A DNA stretch of 21,163 nt. Origin: Sporolactobacillus pectinivorans. Its GTDB lineage: Bacteria; Bacillota; Bacilli; Bacillales; Sporolactobacillaceae. Shown here piece after piece: positions 15,249 through 21,163 of the stretch; position 1 is the stretch's first letter, and the number at the start of each line of letters is the position of its first letter. Both the position numbers and the translations under genes were made by a program. The stretch covers positions 2,361,768 to 2,382,930 of the forward strand of contig NZ_NXGA01000001.1 of NCBI RefSeq assembly GCF_002802965.1, given 5' to 3'. The notes under the pieces were generated by a model, which saw only the letters and a list, made by a program, of their open reading frames with translations, made no database searches and was not told the DNA's origin.

Positions 15249-16005
15249 GTACAGCGGCCTCCTTCCCCAGACTAATAAGAATATCCGCAAAGTTTGCGTC
15301 CTGCCTGCAGAAAACTGCATCTTTTTTCATTAATTCCAGCAGTGCAAGAAAAGTGACGATAATATGCAGACGATCTCTCCTTGTAAAAAGCGAATCAAAG
15401 TTAAGCGGGTGTCCCGCCCGTTTTAAGTCCCTGATAACGCTGCTCATTTGCTGGCCAATCGGGAGAACCTGACGATCAATTTTAGTATCAAGCGGTTTTT
15501 CAAGTTTTTTGCGGATCAGCATTCTTTGAAACGCACGCATCATATCATGGACAGTTGCCCGTTCAGACTTGGGAATGGCCGTCAGATCTTCACTCTCAAA
15601 CTGGCTCAGATCTTCGGGCTGCTTCGAAAAAAGCAACAGCCTTTCCGACTCATTTGAGCGTAAGGACTGGGCAGCCTCCTTATATTGGCGGTACTCCAAC
15701 AGCTGCTGCATCAGTACCTGACGGGTTTCCTCAGGATCTTCATACGCTTCTTCCGGAACTTCGTCATAGACCTCGGGTTTCGGAAGCAGCATCCTGCTTT
15801 TCATCGCGATCAGTGTTGCGGCCATAACGAGGTATTCACTCGCAACATTCAGCTCCAGTTTCTGCATATGGTGGATAAAATCAAGATATTGATCGGTAAT
15901 TTCCGCGACCGGAATATCATAAATATCAATCTCAAGTGTTTTGATCAAATGCAGAAGCAAATCAAGAGGACCTTCGAAGGCATCAATTTTCACTTTATAT
16001 TCCAA
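15217..16005 (-). CDS. scpA: Segregation and condensation protein ScpA (kleisin)
   Basis: Kleisin subunit that bridges the SMC heads and binds ScpB. The 262 residues (about 250 is usual) start with the diagnostic KIDAFEGPLDLLLHLI block (about 5-20). DIPVAEITDQYLDFI and EYLVMAATLIAMKSRMLLPK (about 59-78) follow, then an acidic central region (about 80-150), with a C-terminal winged helix near LFTRRDRLHIIVTFLALLEL. It starts at TTG 16005, 8 bases after AGGAGG; no ATG in frame precedes the conserved block. An extended -10 promoter lies about 35 bases upstream. Confidence 0.95.
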   Translation of the reverse strand: MEYKVKIDAFEGPLDLLLHLIKTLEIDIYDIPVAEITDQYLDFIHHMQKLELNVASEYLVMAATLIAMKSRMLLPKPEVYDEVPEEAYEDPEETRQVLMQQLLEYRQYKEAAQSLRSNESERLLLFSKQPEDLSQFESEDLTAIPKSERATVHDMMRAFQRMLIRKKLEKPLDTKIDRQVLPIGQQMSSVIRDLKRAGHPLNFDSLFTRRDRLHIIVTFLALLELMKKDAVFCRQDANFADILISLGKEAAVLDTGENAFNY

Positions 16006-16040
16006 AAGCCATCCTCCTGAAATTCATACAATATGCCACT

Positions 16041-16049
16041 ATCATAGCA
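16041..16049 (-). promoter_or_regulatory. Extended -10 promoter of scpAB
   Basis: Minus strand TGCTATGAT (16041-16049) matches TGnTATAAT with one change, about 35 bases before the scpA TTG. The -35 region (near TTCGCG) is poor, as extended -10 promoters tolerate. Confidence 0.5.
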
Positions 16050-16106
16050 TAGAACACACATTCCGCGAAACTGTTTATGACAATAAACGCTATCAAAAAA
16101 AAGATC

Positions 16107-16137
16107 AAAAAAAAGAAACCGATTATTTACCGGTTTC
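16107..16137 (-). terminator. ribT terminator overlapping its stop codon
   Basis: Minus strand GAAACCG (16131-16137) pairs with CGGTTTC (16115-16121) and is followed by eight T (16107-16114). The 5' arm encodes the last residues of RibT, and the TAA stop lies in the loop. Confidence 0.9.
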
Positions 16138-16500
16138 CTTTATATTCGGTTCCTGAAAGCATTTATCAAAGTAAGCTTTTATCGCCGATGAAGGTTCAAT
16201 AACCACATCGTTCCCCAGTATCTCCTTCAGGGCAACAATCATTTTTTTACCGATGCCTTCTGTACGATAGGATGGATTGACACTGATGTGTTCAATCACT
16301 GCATTCTCCTGATCCTCCATATGAACGCCGGCAACGCCAACAATATCCTCTCCGTCTTTCCACAGAAACAATTGCCAGCCCTCTTCATCCTCGTACTTTC
16401 TAATGGTTTGAAGCAGGGTTTTGATCTCTTTCTCTTTCGGGATATAAGATAAAAGCCCCATTGCTATTTTTTCATAATTTTTCTTGTAACGAATCAGCAT
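16123..16500 (-). CDS. ribT: GNAT-family acetyltransferase RibT
   Basis: A 125-residue single-domain GNAT protein closely resembling B. subtilis RibT (124 residues), with the same opening MLIRYKKNYEKIAMGLLSYI. The acyl-CoA-binding loop is HISVNPSYRTEGIGKKM (about 71-87; R/Q-x-x-G-x-G/A type). An LFLWKDGEDIVGVAGV strand pair is also family-like. The acetylated substrate is unknown; in B. subtilis the gene ends the riboflavin operon. Here it stands alone, with its own terminator and a candidate promoter, between lysA and scpA. GAGGGG lies about 7 bases before ATG 16500. A generic GNAT is the fallback call if the RibT match were not accepted. Confidence 0.9.
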   Translation of the reverse strand: MLIRYKKNYEKIAMGLLSYIPKEKEIKTLLQTIRKYEDEEGWQLFLWKDGEDIVGVAGVHMEDQENAVIEHISVNPSYRTEGIGKKMIVALKEILGNDVVIEPSSAIKAYFDKCFQEPNIKETGK

Positions 16501-16572
16501 TTTTGACCCCTCATTACCATGATATAACCAAATAAGAATGAATCACAGCTATGAAAAGCTTTCACGCTCTAT

Positions 16573-16578
16573 ATTATA
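16573..16578 (-). promoter_or_regulatory. Candidate -10 element for ribT
   Basis: A perfect TATAAT on the minus strand, about 73 bases before the ribT ATG and downstream of the lysA inverted repeat. The hexamer at 17 bases spacing (GTGCAC-like) is a poor -35. Confidence 0.4.
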
Positions 16579-16591
16579 ACCAATCTTAAAG

Positions 16592-16631
16592 AAATGTGCA
16601 CTTTAATACGTTGAAAACGTGTGCCACATTT
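16592..16631 (-). terminator. Probable lysA terminator (inverted repeat)
   Basis: Minus strand AAATGTGgCAC (16621-16631) pairs with GTGCACATTT (16592-16601) with one bulged G. An inner ACGTT-TTC-AACGT hairpin stacks inside. Only a short T-rich tail (TTTCTTT) follows, so termination may be weak. Confidence 0.5.
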
Positions 16632-16646
16632 AAATTTCACGATCGT

Positions 16647-17966
16647 TCAATGGGCAGAATACGTCTTTAGCGGAAGATCATTACTAATGAGATCATCATA
16701 CGTTTCCCTGCGGACAACTAGATCCGCTTCACCATTTTCTACAAATACAACAGCAGGGTTTGGCAAACGGTTATAGTGGCTCGCCATGGAATAGCCATAC
16801 GCTCCGGTACATAGAACCGCCAGAATGTCACCGCTCCGGCAAGATTCAGGAAGGCGCGACTCCTTAATCAACACGTCGCCGTTTTCACAACATTTTCCGG
16901 CGATCGTAACTGATTGATCAGCAACGTCCTTCGCCCTGTTAGCACAGATCGCTGCATAGTGTGCCTGGTAAAGTGCCGGCCGGATGTTATCGGCCATTCC
17001 CCCGTCAACTGCGACGTATTTCCGAATTCCCGGAATATTTTTTGAGGCTCCAACGGTATAAAGGGTCGTACCGGACTCACCGATGATCGACCTGCCGGGT
17101 TCAATCCAGATTGCAGGAATGCTAAGGGAACGCGCCCGGCTCTCCTCGCACACCGCAGCAACGATACTGTCAATATATTTGCTGAGCGGCAATGGGAGAT
17201 CTTCTTCAGTATACTTGATGCCGAAGCCTCCTCCAACATTCAGAACGCGCATTGTAAAACCATATGCGTCTTTCCATTTCTCCGCATAGCTGAAAATGAT
17301 CCTGATCGCGCGGACAAATCCTTCCGTTTCAAAAATTTGTGACCCAATATGGCAGTGCACGCCTTTAAGTATTAAATGCGGCGCTTTCAAAGCCAGGAGA
17401 ACAGCACGATCTGCCATACCGTTATCCAGATTAAAACCGAATTTGGTATCATCATGCCCTGTCATAATAAACTCGTGCGTATGCGCCTCAACCCCCGGAG
17501 TGACTCTCAGAAGAATTTCCATCTTCTGATCCCTTGAAGCACACAGCTCTTCAAGCCGTTCTAATTCATAAAAATTATCTACGATGTCAATGCCGATTTT
17601 TGCATCAAGAGCGAGCACTAATTCATCGTCAGATTTATTGTTCCCATGAAAATGTATATTTTCCGCAGGGAAGCCAGCCTTAAGCGCAGTATACAATTCC
17701 CCTCCCGATACGACATCGAGAGAGAGTCCGAATTCGTTGACAAGCTGAATCATAGCAATTGTTGAAAACGCCTTGCTTGCGTACGCAACCTGCCACTCCA
17801 GCTCCTTATAAGCAGCAAAAGCCGTTTTAAACTGTCTGATCCGTTCCCTGATCAGCGCTGTGTCATACACATAAAGTGGGGTGCCGAACTCATGAGCAAG
17901 TTCAACGGCATCCACCCCCCCAATGACAAGGTGGCCTTCAGAGCTGACCGTCTGTGTTCCATGCAA
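16647..17966 (-). CDS. lysA: Diaminopimelate decarboxylase LysA
   Basis: Last step of lysine synthesis: PLP-dependent decarboxylation of meso-diaminopimelate to lysine. The fold is an alanine-racemase-type barrel followed by a beta domain. Visible motifs are the PLP lysine in QVAYASKAFS (about 65), SLDVVSGGELYTA, FHGNNKSDDEL and the PLP-binding HCHIGSQI. The phosphate loop NVGGGFGIKYTEEDLP, IEPGRSI and the substrate-site CCENGD and GAYGYSMASHYN follow. I start it at TTG 17966, 7 bases after AAGGGGAG. The 439 residues equal the B. subtilis length; the longer frame to 18128 runs into the riboswitch terminator and leader. A lysine riboswitch upstream controls it. Confidence 0.96.
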   Translation of the reverse strand: MHGTQTVSSEGHLVIGGVDAVELAHEFGTPLYVYDTALIRERIRQFKTAFAAYKELEWQVAYASKAFSTIAMIQLVNEFGLSLDVVSGGELYTALKAGFPAENIHFHGNNKSDDELVLALDAKIGIDIVDNFYELERLEELCASRDQKMEILLRVTPGVEAHTHEFIMTGHDDTKFGFNLDNGMADRAVLLALKAPHLILKGVHCHIGSQIFETEGFVRAIRIIFSYAEKWKDAYGFTMRVLNVGGGFGIKYTEEDLPLPLSKYIDSIVAAVCEESRARSLSIPAIWIEPGRSIIGESGTTLYTVGASKNIPGIRKYVAVDGGMADNIRPALYQAHYAAICANRAKDVADQSVTIAGKCCENGDVLIKESRLPESCRSGDILAVLCTGAYGYSMASHYNRLPNPAVVFVENGEADLVVRRETYDDLISNDLPLKTYSAH

Positions 17967-18049
17967 TAATAATCTCCCCTTCCCGATCCGTTCCCTCTCC
18001 GCCTTCTTATGAAAGTGCATAAAAAAATAAAATAGCAACTTGATTTCGT

Positions 18050-18088
18050 AATAAGACACAAAGAAGCCTGCACACAAAGTATACAGGC
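18050..18088 (-). terminator. Riboswitch-controlled terminator in the lysA leader
   Basis: Minus strand GCCTGTATAC (18079-18088) pairs along ten positions with GTGTGCAGGC (18066-18075), with two G-U pairs and a 3-base loop. The T-rich tail TTCTTTGTGTCTTATT follows. The 5' arm GCCTG can instead pair with CGGGC (18106-18110) in the aptamer's closing strand, which gives an antiterminator. Confidence 0.82.
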
Positions 18089-18103
18089 CGGAACGTACAC
18101 CCA

Positions 18104-18282
18104 AAGCCCGAAAAGTGCTCCACCGCAAACCATGCAGTGACAGTCCGCAGCCTATTTAACTGCGACCCAGCGCGTCGCCTCCGGAAAAGGCGGGCACTTC
18201 GGCAAGTTGACCTTTCAGAAACGATCATGGCTTTTCCAGGCTCCCGTTCCTTACTCCTTCTCCTTGCTCCTCTTATCTGCTT
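18104..18282 (-). promoter_or_regulatory. Lysine riboswitch (L box) aptamer upstream of lysA
   Basis: The minus-strand leader carries the L-box consensus blocks in order: AGAGGAGCAA, AGTAAGG, CTGAAAGG, TTGCCGAAG, CTGGGTCGC, GGACTGTCA and GGTGGAGCAC. These parallel the known B. subtilis lysC leader. The closing helix P1 can form from AAGC..GATAAG (18271-18282) with CTTTTC..GCTT (18104-18114). Lysine binding should stabilise P1, free GCCTG for the terminator at 18066-18088 and switch lysA off. The region between spoVAF and lysA (17967-18334) is fully accounted for by promoter, aptamer, terminator and ribosome site; no protein gene is needed here. Confidence 0.92.
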
Positions 18283-18302
18283 GAAGGATAAAATTTAACT
18301 GT

Positions 18303-18331
18303 AGTTTAGCATGATTCATTTCTAAAGGCAA
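18303..18331 (-). promoter_or_regulatory. Sigma-A promoter of lysA
   Basis: Minus strand TTGCCT (18326-18331), exactly 17 bases, TAAACT (18303-18308), preceded by TGC (extended -10). The predicted start is near 18296, about 14 bases before the aptamer's P1 helix. It begins 4 bases after the spoVAF stop. Confidence 0.75.
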
Positions 18332-18334
18332 GTG

Positions 18335-19825
18335 TCATTTGGATTTACTTTTTGCCGGCTGGCGAGACTTATCCAGAGGGCGGACGATGCTTGGCCTGAG
18401 CACTGATGTCGGCAGTGCCCTTCGTATCAGTATATTGTAGAGCCCTATCGGATTGAAGGGAATAAATGGCCACAGATAAGGGGTGTTCAAATTCATGACA
18501 TGGGATAAATAAATGATCAGTAAGGTAGTGGTCAGCATAAAGCCCGGGACATGAAAAAACCCGACTGCAAGAATCAGAACGATTCTCACAACTTTATTGG
18601 CTAGCTGCAAGTCATAGCTTGGCGTTGCAAATCCCCCAATCGCCGCAACAGACGTATAAAGAATAACCTCAGGAATAAATATGCCGGCTTCAATGGCTAT
18701 CTGCCCGATCAGGACAGCGGCAATCAGGCCTAGCGCTGTCGAAAGCGATGTCGGTGTATGAATGGCTGCCATCCGCAATGCTTCAATTCCGACTTCGGCA
18801 ATCAGTATCTGAACAAGCAGGGGTATATGATAATGGCTGCTATTCGGTCCAATAAAACTGAGCTGCGGCGGAAGCAGATGTTCCTGAACGAGCAAAAGCC
18901 AAAGCGGGACAAGGAAAACAGATCCAAGTACCGCAATAAAGCGCATCCATCTCTGCAAAGCTCCGGCCACTGTAATTTGGCGGTACTCTTCTGCGTGCTG
19001 GAGATGATGAAACAGCGTTGTCGGCAAAATCATCACGCTTGGTGAGGTGTCGGTGATCAGCACTACATGCCCTTCTATGATGTGTGCAGCGGCAACATCC
19101 GGGCGGCCGGTATAGCGGACCAGTGGAAAAGGGTTCCAAGCCTGTTTAAGAATGAATTCTTCAAGCGCATTATCTGCCATGGGGATACCGTCGACACAGA
19201 TGGCCCGAAGCTCTTTTCTCAATGTCTCAAGCAGACCGGGATTCGCCACATCTTTCAAGTAGCAGAGACAAATGTCAGTTTTCGACCGTACCCCGATCTG
19301 CATCATTTCACAACGAAAATGGGGGTCACGGATCCGGCGGCGGATCAGTCCGGAATCTTCAATAATATTTTCTGTGAAACCGTCCTTTGAACCACGGACC
19401 ACCTTTTCAACATCCGGCTCCGCGGGCTGCCTGCCGGGATAATGCCGCAAGTCAATATCGAAACCGGTCGTTTCACCATCAATCAGCAGCACAATCCGAC
19501 CTGTGAGCATCTTGTCCACTGTATCATCGATCGTTGTGATTTCTTCAACCTGATAATGAACGAGATGCTGCTTGATTTCCTGGAAAACATTTTCCGCTTG
19601 CTCATTTTCATTGGAAAGACGCATGAACTCGCGCATCATCATAACGACAATGGTCGAATCTACGAGGCTGTTTGTATAATAAATCCTGCAGTCACGTCCC
19701 AGAATCATTATTTCACGCTCTCCGACATCGAAGTTTTTCGGACCAATGTCCAGAATTCCCTTCATTTTCCGCGCATTTTCCTCTATGCTGCGATCAAGCG
19801 GTTTTTTATCAGTTTGTTTCGGCAT
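18335..19825 (-). CDS. spoVAF: SpoVAF, GerA-family spore germination protein
   Basis: Inner spore-membrane protein of the GerA 'A-subunit' family encoded at the end of the spoVA operon; it contributes to germination together with other SpoVA and germinosome proteins. The 496 residues (493 in B. subtilis) have a large soluble N-terminal domain (about 1-290, with RDCRIYYTNSLVDSTIV and DGETTGFDIDLRHYPGR). The membrane part spans about 300-470, including VPLWLLLVQEHLLP, LIAAVLIGQIAIEAGIF and IPFNPIGLYN. I start it at ATG 19825, 7 bases after GGGAGG and 22 bases after the spoVAEb stop. The frame to 19888 would overlap spoVAEb. The spoVAEa gene found just before it in B. subtilis is missing. Confidence 0.94.
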   Translation of the reverse strand: MPKQTDKKPLDRSIEENARKMKGILDIGPKNFDVGEREIMILGRDCRIYYTNSLVDSTIVVMMMREFMRLSNENEQAENVFQEIKQHLVHYQVEEITTIDDTVDKMLTGRIVLLIDGETTGFDIDLRHYPGRQPAEPDVEKVVRGSKDGFTENIIEDSGLIRRRIRDPHFRCEMMQIGVRSKTDICLCYLKDVANPGLLETLRKELRAICVDGIPMADNALEEFILKQAWNPFPLVRYTGRPDVAAAHIIEGHVVLITDTSPSVMILPTTLFHHLQHAEEYRQITVAGALQRWMRFIAVLGSVFLVPLWLLLVQEHLLPPQLSFIGPNSSHYHIPLLVQILIAEVGIEALRMAAIHTPTSLSTALGLIAAVLIGQIAIEAGIFIPEVILYTSVAAIGGFATPSYDLQLANKVVRIVLILAVGFFHVPGFMLTTTLLIIYLSHVMNLNTPYLWPFIPFNPIGLYNILIRRALPTSVLRPSIVRPLDKSRQPAKSKSK

Positions 19826-19847
19826 GATGATCCTCCCATTTTTCACG

Positions 19848-20198
19848 TTAGCCTCTTGGCCTGAAAAAGAGTGCAACCAGAAAACCAAACAGAATCGCCG
19901 AAGTGATGCCTGCGGATGTCAGCTTGAAAATGCCAATGGCAATGCCGAGATAGCCATGTTCATGCCCTTCTGCCATCGCCCCGTGAAGGATGGAGTGGCC
20001 AAAACTAGTGATCGGTACAGTAGCACCGGCGCCGGCAAAGTCAATCAGGCGGTCGTACAATCCAAAAACGTCAAATACCGCTCCCAGCACAACAAAAGAC
20101 GCAACGACATGGGCGGGCGTCAGCTTGAAAACATCCATCAGCAGCTGTCCAACCACACAGATTCCTCCGCCCACGAGAAATGCATACAGGTAGATCAT
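19848..20198 (-). CDS. spoVAEb: Stage V sporulation protein AE (SpoVAEb)
   Basis: Small inner-membrane component of the SpoVA dipicolinic-acid channel. The 116 residues hold about four hydrophobic spans, with family stretches [16 protein letters not shown] (about 7-22), [13 protein letters not shown] and a C-terminal [13 protein letters not shown]. SpoVAC is related in sequence, but its position directly after spoVAD identifies AEb. The ATG overlaps the spoVAD stop by 4 bases and follows AGGAGG by about 8 bases, so translation is coupled. Confidence 0.94.
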   Translation of the reverse strand: MIYLYAFLVGGGICVVGQLLMDVFKLTPAHVVASFVVLGAVFDVFGLYDRLIDFAGAGATVPITSFGHSILHGAMAEGHEHGYLGIAIGIFKLTSAGITSAILFGFLVALFFRPRG

Positions 20199-21163
20199 CT
20201 CCGTTCCTCCTTTGCCGACTCTAGGACAACGCCGTGAGCAATACAGGGTATCGTGTCCTTCTGTTTCGGCGTTGCACTGTTCAGTAAAGCTCCGGTAGCT
20301 ACAACGAATACTCTTCTTAGTGAACCTTCTGCAAGCCTTTTAAAGAGATAGCCATATGTAACGACCGCCGAACAGGCGCAGCCGCTGCCCCCTGCATTGA
20401 CCGGCTGCTCCGGGCTGTATATCATTAGGCCGCAATCCTGATGTTCTTTGCTGATATCAAGACCTTTCTCAAACAGCAACTGCTTAAGGATTGGAGAACC
20501 CACACTTGAAAGATCGCCAGTAACGATCAGGTCATAATCCTCCGGTTTGCGCCCGGTATCCTGAAAATGTGTCCAGATCGTATCGGCAGCAGCCGGAGCC
20601 ATTGCCGACCCCATATTGTTTGCATCGCCAATACCCCAGTCGATCACCCGGCCAATCGTCGCTTCCTTCACCCTGACTTTTCCCGGTTCCTTTGTCACAA
20701 TCGTCGCACCGGCACCCGTTACGGTAAATGTCTGAGTCTGGTTCATCGGTCCGCCATACTCGGTGGGATAGCGAAACTGCCGCTCCGCTGTTGCATTATG
20801 GCTGCTGACTGCACACAATACATTGTCCGCAAAGCCACTGTCCACCAGCTGTGCTCCAGCAGCCAGCGTTTCCATCGATGTCGAACAGGCACCGAACATG
20901 CCTAGAAAAGGGATACGGTTTTCTCTGGCAATAAAATTTGAGGTCACGGTCTGATCCATCAAGTCACCCGCCAGAAATAAATCCATGTCACCTTCTTTTT
21001 TTCCGGCTTTGGCCAGGCAAAAAGAAATGGCTCGTCTCATGAGCGCGCGCTCTGCTTCAACCCAGTTTTTCTCGCCACAGTCTAATGTGCTGTATTCTTT
21101 ATCAAAGTTTCCCGACAGCGGTCCGCGGGATTCCAGCGGACCGACCGCTGTTCCCGTCGAGGC
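20195..21163 (-). CDS. spoVAD: Stage V sporulation protein AD (5' end cut by window edge)
   Basis: SpoVAD is the dipicolinic-acid-binding protein of the SpoVA system, with a thiolase-like fold, on the outer face of the spore inner membrane. The frame is open to the right edge (322 residues visible). It begins at the family's [15 protein letters not shown] region, so only about 20 N-terminal residues are missing. Internal ATG 21040 is not the start. Other family blocks are [50 protein letters not shown] and [16 protein letters not shown]. It is followed by spoVAEb with a 4-base overlap. The operon promoter (SigG in B. subtilis) is outside the window. Confidence 0.96.
   Translation of the reverse strand, partial: ASTGTAVGPLESRGPLSGNFDKEYSTLDCGEKNWVEAERALMRRAISFCLAKAGKKEGDMDLFLAGDLMDQTVTSNFIARENRIPFLGMFGACSTSMETLAAGAQLVDSGFADNVLCAVSSHNATAERQFRYPTEYGGPMNQTQTFTVTGAGATIVTKEPGKVRVKEATIGRVIDWGIGDANNMGSAMAPAAADTIWTHFQDTGRKPEDYDLIVTGDLSSVGSPILKQLLFEKGLDISKEHQDCGLMIYSPEQPVNAGGSGCACSAVVTYGYLFKRLAEGSLRRVFVVATGALLNSATPKQKDTIPCIAHGVVLESAKEERR

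Overview
The window is a chromosomal segment of a low-to-mid GC, endospore-forming Firmicute (order Bacillales). Nearly every gene has a close Bacillus subtilis counterpart, and several of them are sporulation genes: sleB, cotJABC, dacB-spmA-spmB and spoVAD-AEb-AF. Three absences compared with the B. subtilis layout hint at a fermentative, cytochrome-poor lineage such as Sporolactobacillaceae: no resABC beside resDE, no rib operon beside ribT, and no spoVAEa. That genus-level placement is inference. The family assignments are firm.

Layout. Both window edges cut genes: sleB on the left (3' end missing) and spoVAD on the right (5' end missing). Almost everything reads on the minus strand. The plus-strand genes are cotJABC (2137-3235), one insertion sequence (3326-4932) and the ferredoxin gene fer (8290-8544). 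From right to left along minus-strand transcription the order is spoVAD-spoVAEb-spoVAF; a sigma-A-type promoter and lysine riboswitch leading into lysA; ribT with its own promoter and terminator; scpA-scpB; a SigE-type promoter leading into dacB-spmA-spmB; rluB; resD-resE; then, beyond the convergent fer, ypbB-recS; ypbF; mecB (ypbH); and sleB behind a SigG-type promoter.

How the genes work together. SpoVA proteins move dipicolinic acid into and out of the spore. DacB with SpmA/SpmB sets cortex cross-linking and core dehydration. SleB degrades cortex during germination, and CotJ proteins belong to the coat. LysA makes lysine from meso-diaminopimelate, which is also a peptidoglycan precursor, and the riboswitch ties its expression to lysine. 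ScpAB work with SMC in chromosome segregation. RecS/YpbB, RluB, ResDE, MecB and Fer are housekeeping or regulatory.

The main non-routine items are: (1) a lysine riboswitch whose aptamer, antiterminator and terminator can all be read in the sequence; (2) a complete 1607-bp IS4-type element that inserted exactly at the ypbF stop codon, with a 7-bp target duplication that preserved the stop; (3) a possible small RNA between mecB and sleB; (4) loss or relocation of the resABC and rib genes next to retained partners. Eight CDSs start at TTG or GTG, and several of these starts were moved inward from the longest open frame on ribosome-binding-site and homologue-length grounds. I saw no CRISPR array, prophage, tRNA or rRNA, and no clearly novel multi-gene system.
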